Assembly (NCBI RefSeq): GCF_013170845.1
Contig: NZ_CP033367.1
Location: 2,667,001 to 2,731,000, forward strand
DNA length: 64,000 nt
Source of the DNA: Mesorhizobium loti R88b
Lineage (GTDB): Bacteria > Pseudomonadota > Alphaproteobacteria > Rhizobiales > Rhizobiaceae
Reading direction: 5' to 3'
The notes under the pieces were generated by a model. It was not told the origin of the DNA, did no database searches, and saw only the letters and a program-made list of their open reading frames with translations. Positions 24,538 to 32,731 of this stretch are shown here, piece after piece. The first letter of the stretch is position 1. Each line of letters opens with the position of its first letter. Both the position numbers and the translations under genes were made by a program.

Positions 24538-25637
24538 ACAAGGTTCTTTCCGCTGCCGAGTTGCAGCCTGCGCAGCCATCGGTCGTCCCGGCACCCGCGC
24601 CTGCAAAAAGCCGCCGCAAGCCGTTCGTCATGCTGGGCGCCGCGATCGCCGTGGGCGTCGCCGGCTGGTATGGCTTTCAGTGGTGGCAGGCGGGCCGTTT
24701 CCTGATGTCGACCGACGATGCTTATGTCGGCGGCAATGTCACGCCGCTGGCGCCACGGGTCGCCGGGCATATCGACCAGATCCTCGTCGAGGACAACCAG
24801 CATGTCGATGCGGGCCAGCTCATCATCCGCATCGACGACCGGCCGTTCAAGGCGGCGGTCGAGCGTGCACAGGCATCGGTCCAGCAGCAGCAATCGGCGC
24901 TCGACAATCTCCGTGCCCAGGTCTCGCTGCAGAATTCGCTGATCGAACAGGCCGAGGCCGATCTCGACGCCAAGAGCGCCGCCGCCACATTCACCACCCA
25001 GGACGCCCAACGCTACGCGGTGCTGGCCAGCACCAAGGCGGGCACGCAGCAGGACGCGCAGAGAAGTCTTGCCGCCGACAGCCAGGCCAAGGCTTCCGTT
25101 GCCGCCTCCCGCGCCGGGCTTGCCGCCGCCAGGCAACAGCTCACTGTGCTCAACACCCAGATTGCGGAAGCGACCGCCGCCGTTTCGGCCGCCAAGGCCG
25201 ATCTCGACACGGCCGAGCTCGATCTCGGCTTCACGCAGATCCGCTCGCCCATCGATGGCCTCGTCGGCAACCGGCTGGCGCAGGTCGGCACCTATGTCTC
25301 GCCGGGCAGCTATCTCTTGACGATCGTCCCGCAGACCGGGCTGTGGGTCGATGCCAATTTCAAGGAGGACCAGCTGCGCAGCATGACAAACGGACAGGTG
25401 GCGACGGTCTATTCGGATATCGCGCCCGACCAGCCGCTCAAGGGCCATGTCAGCAGCCTGGGGCCGGCGACGGGAGCGATCTTCAGCGTCATCCCGGCGC
25501 AGAACGCCACCGGCAATTTCACCAAGATTGTCCAGCGCGTTCCCGTTCGCATCACCATCGATCCGGATCAGGGCAACAAGGTTGCGCTGCGGCCGGGCCT
25601 GTCGACCGTCGTGACCGTCGACATCGCGTCGCGCTGA
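24534..25637 (+). CDS. EmrA/HlyD-type periplasmic membrane-fusion protein
   Basis: 367 residues. A cytoplasmic tail and one membrane helix (PFVMLGAAIAVGVAGWYGFQWW) are followed by the lipoyl half-motif YVGGNVTPLAPRVAGHIDQI, a long Ala/Gln-rich coiled coil (about residues 110-210), and the second lipoyl half TQIRSPIDGLVGNRLAQVG. A beta-barrel containing TGLWVDANFKEDQL completes it. It links the inner-membrane pump to an outer-membrane channel. It is coupled by overlap to the HxlR gene and 7 bases ahead of the MFS pump. No TolC-like gene is nearby. Confidence 0.92.
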   Translation: MNKVLSAAELQPAQPSVVPAPAPAKSRRKPFVMLGAAIAVGVAGWYGFQWWQAGRFLMSTDDAYVGGNVTPLAPRVAGHIDQILVEDNQHVDAGQLIIRIDDRPFKAAVERAQASVQQQQSALDNLRAQVSLQNSLIEQAEADLDAKSAAATFTTQDAQRYAVLASTKAGTQQDAQRSLAADSQAKASVAASRAGLAAARQQLTVLNTQIAEATAAVSAAKADLDTAELDLGFTQIRSPIDGLVGNRLAQVGTYVSPGSYLLTIVPQTGLWVDANFKEDQLRSMTNGQVATVYSDIAPDQPLKGHVSSLGPATGAIFSVIPAQNATGNFTKIVQRVPVRITIDPDQGNKVALRPGLSTVVTVDIASR

Positions 25638-25644
25638 GGACGCC

Positions 25645-27207
25645 ATGCCCGGGCGCGCCGAACCGCAATCGTTCTTAGTCAGCATCCTGCCGTTCATGGT
25701 GATGTGCGTCGGGATGTTCATCGCGCTGCTCGATATCCAGATCGTCGCCTCCTCGCTGCAGGACATCGGCGGCGGCCTATCTGCCGCCCAGGACCAGATC
25801 GGCTGGGTGCAGACCTCCTATCTGGTGGCGGAAATCATCGTCATCCCGCTGTCGGGCTGGCTGACGCGGGTGTTCTCGACACGCTGGCTGTTCACCATCT
25901 CGGCGGCCGGCTTCACGCTGGCCAGCATGCTGTGCGGCTTCGCCTGGAGCATCGAAAGCATGATCGTGTTCCGCGCGCTGCAGGGGCTGCTCGGCGCGTC
26001 GATGATCCCGACCGTCTTCACCTCGTCGTTCCACTATTTCCAGGGGCCAAGGCGGGTCTATGCAGCTGCGGTGGTCGGCAGCATCGCCTCGATCGCACCA
26101 ACGCTCGGGCCCGTCATCGGCGGCTGGATCACCGATACGCTGAGCTGGCACTGGCTGTTCTATGTCAACGTCATTCCGGGCACCATCATCACCATCCTCG
26201 TCGCGGCGCTGGTCAAGATCGACAAGGCCGATCCGTCGCTGCTGAAGGGCGCCGACTATATCGGCATGGTGCTGATGGCCGTCAGTCTCGGCACCGCCGA
26301 ATATGTGCTGGAAGAGGGCACACGCTGGAACTGGTTCGACGATGCAACGATCCGCAATGGCGCCATCGTTGCCAGTGTTACGATGGTTCTGTTCGTCATC
26401 CGCAGCCTGACCTATTCGCAGCCGGTGGTCGATTTCCGCGCTTTCGGCAACCGCAACTTTGCCATTGGCTGCTTCCTGTCCTTCGTCACCGGCATCGGCA
26501 TCTTTGCCACGATCTATCTGACGCCGCTGTTCCTGGGGTACGTGCGCGGCTACGACGCTTTCCAGACCGGGATGGCGGTGTTTTCCACCGGCGTGGCCTC
26601 GATGGTCGGCGTTCCCGTCTACATCTTCCTTGCCAAGCGCTTCGACACGCGCTGGCTGATGATGTTCGGCCTGGCCTCCTTCGGCGCCTCGATGTGGAGC
26701 TTCAGCGCCATCACCAGCCAGTGGGGTGCGGCGGAGCTTCTGATCCCGCAATTGTTTCGCGGCTTCCCGCAGGTCTTCGCCGTCGCGCCAAGCGTCAATC
26801 TTGGGCTCGGCAGCCTGCCGCCCGAAAGGCTGAAATATGCCAGCGGCCTGTTCAACACGATGCGTAATCTCGGCGGTGCGGTCGGCATCGCCATTTGCGG
26901 CGCGATCCTCAACGACCGCACCAACTTCCATTTCCTGACGATCGCCTCGCACCTGACGCCGCAAAACGAGGCCGCGATGCGGCTCGTCGACAACGTCGCG
27001 CTGCGCTACGGCCAACTGCCCGGTGCCGTCGCGGACGGCCATACCGCTTCGCTGAAGCAGCTGTGGTCGCTGGCCTACCGCGAAGCCTCGACCATGGCTT
27101 ATGCCGATGCGTTCCTGGTGATCATGGCAGCGTTCGTCGTCGCCACTGCGCTGGTTCCCTTCCTGCGCAATGTCACGCCCAAGCCCCTGCCTCCGGGCGC
27201 GCACTGA
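25645..27207 (+). CDS. EmrB/QacA-type MFS multidrug efflux permease (DHA2, 14 TM)
   Basis: 520 residues with 14 predicted membrane segments. It starts LPFMVMCVGMFIALLDIQIV, carrying the DHA2 motif D1-like LDIQIV. Motif A appears as SGWLTRVFSTRWLF, and motif C as APTLGPVIGGWITDTLSWHW in helix 5. It forms a tripartite pump with the membrane-fusion protein immediately upstream. Proton-driven export of hydrophobic toxicants is the family role. Control is presumably by the HxlR gene that heads the operon. Confidence 0.93.
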   Translation: MPGRAEPQSFLVSILPFMVMCVGMFIALLDIQIVASSLQDIGGGLSAAQDQIGWVQTSYLVAEIIVIPLSGWLTRVFSTRWLFTISAAGFTLASMLCGFAWSIESMIVFRALQGLLGASMIPTVFTSSFHYFQGPRRVYAAAVVGSIASIAPTLGPVIGGWITDTLSWHWLFYVNVIPGTIITILVAALVKIDKADPSLLKGADYIGMVLMAVSLGTAEYVLEEGTRWNWFDDATIRNGAIVASVTMVLFVIRSLTYSQPVVDFRAFGNRNFAIGCFLSFVTGIGIFATIYLTPLFLGYVRGYDAFQTGMAVFSTGVASMVGVPVYIFLAKRFDTRWLMMFGLASFGASMWSFSAITSQWGAAELLIPQLFRGFPQVFAVAPSVNLGLGSLPPERLKYASGLFNTMRNLGGAVGIAICGAILNDRTNFHFLTIASHLTPQNEAAMRLVDNVALRYGQLPGAVADGHTASLKQLWSLAYREASTMAYADAFLVIMAAFVVATALVPFLRNVTPKPLPPGAH

Positions 27208-27246
27208 GGTGCGCCCGGGTTTTCCGGGTATCGGCTCTTCAGCGAT

Positions 27247-27933
27247 TCATCTCGATGCGCCGGCGCCGGTGTCCGTCCTTTTGCCGAAAGCCTGCCAGCG
27301 AGCCTCGACTTCGGCGCGAAGCCGGTCGCGGTCAGTGGAGAGCACCTCATGAGGCAGCGCGACAAATCGTTTGCCATCCTGGGCCGGGAAAATGTTGCTC
27401 AGACGAGAGGCCGTGAGGTTCGGGGCGAATGTGAAGGTCACCAGACCGATGCCGAGCCGCTTTGGCCCCCTGCTGCTTCGGTAGACAACCCGCCACAGAG
27501 GCATGATCGTTTCATTCATGAATGCCTCGGAAACCTGCAGCGCGGTGACATGCCGGTACTGGTCTTTGCCCCAGCGATACCAAGACGTGCCCCATCGCCT
27601 CTTTACAACCTCGAAGGTAATGTCGAGCCAGGAAATGCCCTCCACCTCCCGCCAGGGGACGTCGAGAAAGACATAGCCGTCGAGATTGAGGCGCAACCCG
27701 TCCGGCGACAGCCGCAAAAATGGCTCGGCGGTCAGCCATCCGTTCGTTTGCCAGACAAGCACAACGGCGGCCACAGCCGCCACCGGAAGACCCAACAGCC
27801 AGTTCTTGGCCCCGAAGGCGACAATGAGCCCGACAACGAGAATAAGCGCCGATGAGGCGATGAATTTCAACGCGGCCTTACCGGTGCCATAGGCAATGAT
27901 CCGGCTAACGTCTTGTGCCTGGTCTGAACTCAA
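27247..27933 (-). CDS. Membrane protein of unknown function (PH-like domain possible)
   Basis: About 228 residues from a TTG at 27933 with GGGAGG seven bases upstream; ATG starts at 27948 and 27993 lack a site. Two adjacent membrane segments (FIASSALILVVGLIVAFGA and GLPVAAVAAVVLVWQTNGW) are followed by a soluble domain with LSPDGLRLNLDGYVFLDVPW and EGISWLDI. That pattern (strand, then VPW at a turn) resembles bacterial PH-like or STM3941-type domains. The C-terminus includes KRFVALPHEVLS. No catalytic motif. Convergent with the MFS gene. Confidence 0.72.
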   Translation of the reverse strand: MSSDQAQDVSRIIAYGTGKAALKFIASSALILVVGLIVAFGAKNWLLGLPVAAVAAVVLVWQTNGWLTAEPFLRLSPDGLRLNLDGYVFLDVPWREVEGISWLDITFEVVKRRWGTSWYRWGKDQYRHVTALQVSEAFMNETIMPLWRVVYRSSRGPKRLGIGLVTFTFAPNLTASRLSNIFPAQDGKRFVALPHEVLSTDRDRLRAEVEARWQAFGKRTDTGAGASR

Positions 27934-28107
27934 CGGTCCGCCTCCCATGGCCGGCACGACTTTGCAGGCAAGAGCCGCCGCCAAGACAGTCAAGTACGAT
28001 ACAGGCTGGCTATCGGCCCAACAAGCCCAGCGCTGAACCTCACAGCGTCGATGGTGGCGTCCGCCTCAAGGCACCGGCTCGCGGTGGGGGCCCGGGGCAG
28101 GCGGTTG

Positions 28108-29349
28108 CTAGTCACCCGCGCGGGCGAGCAACAGCGCACGCTCCCTGTCATTGCCGGTCAACTGCGCAGCCTGGCGGAACGCGGCGCGGGCTTCCGCCTG
28201 ATGTCCCAGTTTCTCCAGCAGATCGCCGCGCACTGTCGGCAAGAGGTGCGAGCCCTTCAGGCGCGGTTCGTCCTTCAGCGCCTCGACGATGGCGAGGCCC
28301 TGCGCCGGTCCGAACGCCATGCCGACGGCCACCGCCCGGTTGATTTCGACGATGGGTGAGGGGGCGGAGAGCGCAAGGGCTTGGTAATAGGCCGATATGG
28401 CAATCCAGTCGGTGTCGGCGGCTGTTGCCGCGCGGCTATGGCAGGCGGCGATCATCGCCTTCAGGAGATAGGGGCCGGGTGTCGGCATCAGGGTCATGGC
28501 CCGGCTCAGGCCGTCGAAGCCGCGCCGGATCAGCGACCAGTCCCATCGGCCGCGGTCCTGGTCGAGCAGCAGGATCGGTTCGCCCGCCCGGCCGGTGCGG
28601 GCAGGGAAGCGCGAGGCGTTGAACTCCATCAGCGCCACCAGCCCCTGCACCTCGGGCTCATCCGGCATCAGCGCCGCCAGCGAACGACCGAGGCGCAGCG
28701 CTTCGCCGCAGAGATCGGTGCGCAGCCAATCCGGCCCGGCGGTCGCCACATAGCCCTCGTTGAAAGTGAGATAGACCACCTCCAGCACGGCGGCGAGGCG
28801 TTCGCGACGCTCCTGCCCGCGCGGTGTCTCGAACGGGATGGCGGCATCACGAAGCGTCCGCTTTGCGCGCACGATGCGCTGGGCGATGGTGGCTTCGGGC
28901 ACCAGGAAGGCGCGGGCGATCTGAGGCGTCGACAACCCGCCCAGCAGCCGCAAGGCGAGTGCGGTGCGCTGCTCGGCCGGCAACAGGGGATGGCAAGTGG
29001 TGAAGATCAACCGCAAAAGGTCATCGTCGATATCCTCGTCGAGCGCGGCCTCGATGTCGGGCATCTCGCGCTCAAGCTCGGTGAGGTCGATGGCGAGTTC
29101 ACGATGCTTGCCGTCGATCATGGTAGTGCGGCGCAGCCGGTCGAGTGCGCGATTCCCAGCAACCTCGGTCAACCAGGCGGCCGGGTTGCGCGGAATGCCG
29201 TCCCGGGGCCAGCGCTCCAGCGCCAGCAGGAAGGCGTCTTGCGCAATCTCCTCGGCCAGCCCGATATCCCTGAGATAGCGCACGAGCCTGGCGGTGAGCT
29301 TCGGCTGCTCGATCCGCCAGATTGCTTCGATGGTGGCTGCGGCTGTCAA
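28108..29349 (-). CDS. ECF42-type RNA polymerase sigma factor with C-terminal TPR domain
   Basis: 413 residues, much longer than ordinary ECF factors. Sigma region 2 contains YLRDIGLAEEIAQDAFLLAL. Region 4 is LPAEQRTALALRLLGGLSTP and IARAFLVPEATIAQRIVRAKR. A DUF6596/TPR-like C-terminal extension of about 230 residues follows (LTFNEGY, then INRAVAVGMAFGPAQGL and HLLPTVRGDLLEKLGH). This build and the adjacent DGPF gene define the ECF42 group. The TTG start overlaps the DGPF stop (TTGA). No anti-sigma factor gene is present; ECF42 members are thought to be controlled through the C-terminal extension. Confidence 0.92.
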   Translation of the reverse strand: MTAAATIEAIWRIEQPKLTARLVRYLRDIGLAEEIAQDAFLLALERWPRDGIPRNPAAWLTEVAGNRALDRLRRTTMIDGKHRELAIDLTELEREMPDIEAALDEDIDDDLLRLIFTTCHPLLPAEQRTALALRLLGGLSTPQIARAFLVPEATIAQRIVRAKRTLRDAAIPFETPRGQERRERLAAVLEVVYLTFNEGYVATAGPDWLRTDLCGEALRLGRSLAALMPDEPEVQGLVALMEFNASRFPARTGRAGEPILLLDQDRGRWDWSLIRRGFDGLSRAMTLMPTPGPYLLKAMIAACHSRAATAADTDWIAISAYYQALALSAPSPIVEINRAVAVGMAFGPAQGLAIVEALKDEPRLKGSHLLPTVRGDLLEKLGHQAEARAAFRQAAQLTGNDRERALLLARAGD

Positions 29350-29750
29350 CCGTTCAGCTCGCCAAAGCTTTCCGCCACCTTCTGGACGTCCTCGGGGAAC
29401 TCGCTGATCTCGAAGACGCGGCGAACCTCGATCACGTCATTCTCCCCGGCGGGGCAGCGGCGGGCCCATTCGATGGCCTCTTCACGCGAGCGCACGTCGA
29501 TCACCCAATAGCCGCCCAGCACTTCCTTGACCTCGGCGAACGGCCCGTCGGTGACGGCAGGCTTGCCGCCCTTGTAGCTGACCCGCGCGCCCGATGACGG
29601 CGGATGCAGCCCGTCGAGCGCCAGCAGCACGCCGGCCTTCTTCAGCTCCTCATTGTATTTCATCATCCCTTCCACCGCCTTGGCATCGGGCATGACATCG
29701 GGCGCCGCCTCCGCGTAGCCGCCGGGGATCATCAGCATCATGAACCGCAT
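29346..29750 (-). CDS. DGPF-domain (YCII-related) protein, partner of the ECF42 sigma factor
   Basis: 134 residues from the ATG at 29750, with GGAG upstream. MRFMMLMIPGG at the N-terminus, the KPAVTDGPFAEVKEVLGGYW motif that names the DGPF family, and a ferredoxin-like YCII fold ending SEFPEDV. DGPF proteins are standard neighbours and targets of ECF42 sigma factors; their biochemical activity is unknown. It is translationally coupled to the downstream sigma gene, and a matching ECF42 promoter lies upstream. Confidence 0.92.
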   Translation of the reverse strand: MRFMMLMIPGGYAEAAPDVMPDAKAVEGMMKYNEELKKAGVLLALDGLHPPSSGARVSYKGGKPAVTDGPFAEVKEVLGGYWVIDVRSREEAIEWARRCPAGENDVIEVRRVFEISEFPEDVQKVAESFGELNG

Positions 29751-29785
29751 GGTCTTTCTCCTTGGTTGGGTTGGTTCGATCATAT

Positions 29786-29812
29786 GACGAACGGGAGATG
29801 GTGGAATCGACA
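29786..29812 (-). promoter_or_regulatory. Putative ECF42-dependent promoter (TGTCGA-N17-CGTC)
   Basis: Read on the minus strand, TGTCGA (29812-29807) is 17 bases from CGTC (29789-29786), upstream of the DGPF gene. This agrees with the ECF42 promoter consensus as I recall it from Streptomyces work (-35 TGTCGA, -10 CGA/TC). It would place the operon under its own sigma factor. Confidence 0.65.
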
Positions 29813-29950
29813 CGAGTGGCAAAAAAGTTCAAATCCCCGGTCGCGCCAAAGACCAGACGTGTTGGACCCCCATATGGGCGAGGCTGCCATCTGGCCCTGC
29901 CAGTTTGCCCTGATATGTCAGCTTGCATCCGTCACATCGAGTAAGCCCGC

Positions 29951-30865
29951 GTGAAATCATCCAACCTGGCCGGCGCCGTCTCTCCCATGATCCCGGTGCT
30001 CGTCTGCGCGTTCGGCATCTTCCTGCTGTCTGGCATGGATGCCGCGATGAAGGTGCTGGTCATCGCGGTCGGCGTTTACAACACGGTGCTTTGGCGCAGC
30101 ATGCTGGCGACCGTCGTTGCGGGCGCAGGCTGGCTGGCGGGGCCGCGCTCGCTTCCGTCGCCTTCCGTGCTGAGGCTGCATGCGCTGCGTGCCGCGGTTG
30201 TCGGCATCGTCCTGCTGTCGTTTTTCTGGGGGCTTGCCAGGCTGCCGCTTGCGGAGGCGATTGGGCTTAGTTTCGTCGCGCCGCTTTTCGCTCTCTTGCT
30301 GGCGACGCTGTTGCTGGGGGAGAAAATACAGCGGCAGGCGATCTGGGCCTCCCTGGCCGGCATGGCCGGTGTTGTCGTCATCATAGCCGGCCAATTCGGG
30401 CATGCGACCTATGCCAGGGATGCCTTGCTTGGCACGGTGGCGGTTCTCGCCTCGACGGTGTTCTATGCCTACAATCTGATCCTGGCGCGGCAACAGGCGC
30501 AGGTCGCCAAACCCATCGAGATCATGCTGTTCCAGAACCTTTGTCTGGCGATCATGCTTTGTCTCGCGGCACCTTGGCTCGCCGTTGCCTTGCCTGGCAA
30601 TCTCTGGCTTCCGCTGGCGGGAGTGACGGCATTGTCGCTCACCGGACAGTTTCTGATGAGCTGGGCCTATGCGCGGGCCGAAGCGCAATATCTGATCCCG
30701 ACCGAATACTCGGCTTTCATCTGGGCGATCGTGCTTGGGTGGTTTTTCTTCGAGGAGGCGGTGACCTGGACCACGCTGGCGGGAGCCGGCCTCATCGTGG
30801 CCAGCTGCCTGATCGCCGCGCGCTCGAACCCCAGACTTGCCGAGCCGATCGAAGCCGCGGTTTGA
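29951..30865 (+). CDS. EamA/DMT-family transporter
   Basis: 304 residues, ten membrane segments in two EamA repeats. The first repeat ends AEAIGLSFVAPLFALLLATLLLGEKI, the usual helix-4/5 signature of the drug/metabolite transporter family. The second repeat has LIPTEYSAFIWAIVLGWFFFEE. It begins at GTG 29951 with GAGTAAG upstream. Direction and substrate (amino acid, nucleotide or drug export) cannot be told. It is divergent from the DGPF/sigma operon and transcribed alone. Confidence 0.9.
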   Translation: MKSSNLAGAVSPMIPVLVCAFGIFLLSGMDAAMKVLVIAVGVYNTVLWRSMLATVVAGAGWLAGPRSLPSPSVLRLHALRAAVVGIVLLSFFWGLARLPLAEAIGLSFVAPLFALLLATLLLGEKIQRQAIWASLAGMAGVVVIIAGQFGHATYARDALLGTVAVLASTVFYAYNLILARQQAQVAKPIEIMLFQNLCLAIMLCLAAPWLAVALPGNLWLPLAGVTALSLTGQFLMSWAYARAEAQYLIPTEYSAFIWAIVLGWFFFEEAVTWTTLAGAGLIVASCLIAARSNPRLAEPIEAAV

Positions 30866-31206
30866 GGCGGAAGCGCCCTCCACGACGCGTCGTTCTCACC
30901 GCAGAAATTGCACGATCCTATCAAAGGCTGGGAGCGCTTGTGCGTAGCCTGAATCAAGCATGATCGTAAGTAGATCTGCTTCTTGTAGAATTTTACTAAA
31001 CATTTCTCCAGCCGAATTACGATCTGTAGACCATCTGTCGGGTTGTTGTGCTTCCAGTTCGGAAAACGTCACTGAATGTTCGATGTAATGGTGAACTATG
31101 TGGCAAGCTCCTGGAACGCGATCTTGCATGGCGATTTTGGTCCGGATGCGGTCACCTGGAGTCGAACGATCCAGGCAGGCGAGGCATCAGGAGAAGGATT
31201 TATCCG
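30866..31206. other. AT-richer upstream region of the glycanase/secretion genes
   Basis: About 340 bases clearly lower in GC than the flanks (30900-31110 especially). A 77-codon minus-strand frame (30896-31129) has no ribosome-binding site or recognised similarity and is not called. The region probably carries the promoter and control sites for the GH16/type I secretion cluster. AGGAGAAGGA at 31189-31198 serves the glycanase. Confidence 0.4.
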
Positions 31207-32697
31207 ATGAGCTTCTTCGTCAACGCCCTAGGCGTTCCTCTTCCCTACAGCGGCGCTTCCACCCATTGGTACTCGGCGGCAGGGTCCGGGCCGGACTTGT
31301 ACGGCAGCTCTGGAAACGACTCGTTCTACGGAGCAACCGGCGTCACCATGCACGGCGGCGCAGGCGATGACATCTATTACCTCTATGCGGCGAGCAACAA
31401 GGTGGCCGAGGGCGCTGGGGCAGGCATCGATACGATCAGCACATGGATGAGCTACAAGCTCCCCGACAATGTCGAGAACCTCGTCGTCACAAACGCCAAC
31501 AACTATGCTTTCGGAAACGGGCTGGACAACATCATCACCGCCCAGGCCGGGCACCAGACGCTGGACGGCGGCGCGGGAAACGATGTGCTGATCGACGGCG
31601 GCGGCGGTTACGACACTTTCATCGTCTCGAAAGGCAATGGAAGCGATCTGATAGCGAATTTTGCCGCCACGGACACCGTCCGCCTGAATGGCTATGGGTT
31701 CACGTCGTTCGACGCCATCCACTCAAACATGATCCAGGCGGGATCGAACGTGCTGTTGAACCTCGGATCCGGAGAGATCCTCGAGTTCAAGGACACGACC
31801 ATCGACAAGCTGCAGCCCGGCCAGTTCGAATTGCCGATCGACAAGTCCGCAATGAGCCTGTCCTTCAGCGACGATTTCAACACGCTGAATCTTCACAATA
31901 GCCAGGGCGGCACGTGGGATACCAACTTCTCGTGGGGAGCGCCGAACGGCAGCACCTTGAGCAGCAACAACGAGCTGCAATGGTATATCGACGCCAATTA
32001 CGCACCGACGAGTTCGGTCCACCCGTTCAGCGTGAACAACGGCGTGCTCACTATCACCGCAGCCCAGGCGCCGGCGGACATCAAGCCGCTGATCAACAAT
32101 TATGAATACACCTCAGGCATCCTGACGACCCACGACACCTTCTCGCAAACCTATGGCTATTTCGAAATGCGGGCCGACCTGCCAGAGCACGCCGGCGCCT
32201 GGCCGGCCTTCTGGTTGCTCCCGGAAGACGGTTCGTGGCCGCCGGAGCTCGATGTCGTGGAGACGATCGGCCAAGCACCGAACTCGTTGGTCATGACGGC
32301 GCACTCGAATGAGACCGGAACGCACACCAAGGTCACGTCGACGGTGAGTGTCTCGGACCCCGCCGGCTTCCACACCTATGGCCTGCTCTGGACGCCGGAC
32401 AAGCTTGTCTGGACCTATGACGGTGTGCAGGTCGCGGAAGCGGCGACGCCGTCCGACATGAACAAGCCCATGTACATGCTGGTCGATCTCGCGGTCGGCG
32501 GCTTGGCCGGCACCCCTCCGGATCATTTGGCCACGCCGGCCGAGATGAAGATCGACTACGTGCGCGCCTATACGCTGGACAGTGCTCCGGCAAATGCCCT
32601 GAACATCGCCAGCAGCAGCACTACATCCAGCACGGGCACGCACAGTATCGCCAGCAGCACGCTGCATGGCGGTTCCGAATTCGGGGGCCACGCGTAG
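31207..32697 (+). CDS. Secreted GH16 endo-beta-glycanase with RTX-type repeats (ExsH-like)
   Basis: 496 residues without a Sec signal. Residues 30-190 carry RTX-type calcium repeats (GSSGNDSFYG, MHGGAGDDIYYL, LDGGAGNDVLIDGGGGYDTF) and a DTVRLNGYGF beta-roll tail. From about 210 there is a GH16 laminarinase/glycanase domain: YFEMRADLPEHAGAWPAFWL, then the catalytic ELDVVE with Glu347, Asp349 and Glu352. The domain order is the reverse of S. meliloti ExsH, where I recall C-terminal GH16 after RTX repeats as well, so the comparison is loose. Type I export is expected through the PrsDE-like pair encoded next. A role in trimming exopolysaccharide is likely. Confidence 0.88.
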   Translation: MSFFVNALGVPLPYSGASTHWYSAAGSGPDLYGSSGNDSFYGATGVTMHGGAGDDIYYLYAASNKVAEGAGAGIDTISTWMSYKLPDNVENLVVTNANNYAFGNGLDNIITAQAGHQTLDGGAGNDVLIDGGGGYDTFIVSKGNGSDLIANFAATDTVRLNGYGFTSFDAIHSNMIQAGSNVLLNLGSGEILEFKDTTIDKLQPGQFELPIDKSAMSLSFSDDFNTLNLHNSQGGTWDTNFSWGAPNGSTLSSNNELQWYIDANYAPTSSVHPFSVNNGVLTITAAQAPADIKPLINNYEYTSGILTTHDTFSQTYGYFEMRADLPEHAGAWPAFWLLPEDGSWPPELDVVETIGQAPNSLVMTAHSNETGTHTKVTSTVSVSDPAGFHTYGLLWTPDKLVWTYDGVQVAEAATPSDMNKPMYMLVDLAVGGLAGTPPDHLATPAEMKIDYVRAYTLDSAPANALNIASSSTTSSTGTHSIASSTLHGGSEFGGHA

Positions 32698-32731
32698 GTC
32701 TCGGGATCATGCAGCGTAGGGGAATGCGGAA

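Noticed and set aside
30896..31129. 77-codon minus-strand frame in the AT-rich gap
   Set aside because: No ribosome-binding site, no recognisable similarity; lower GC makes chance frames less telling here, so it was left as a gap.
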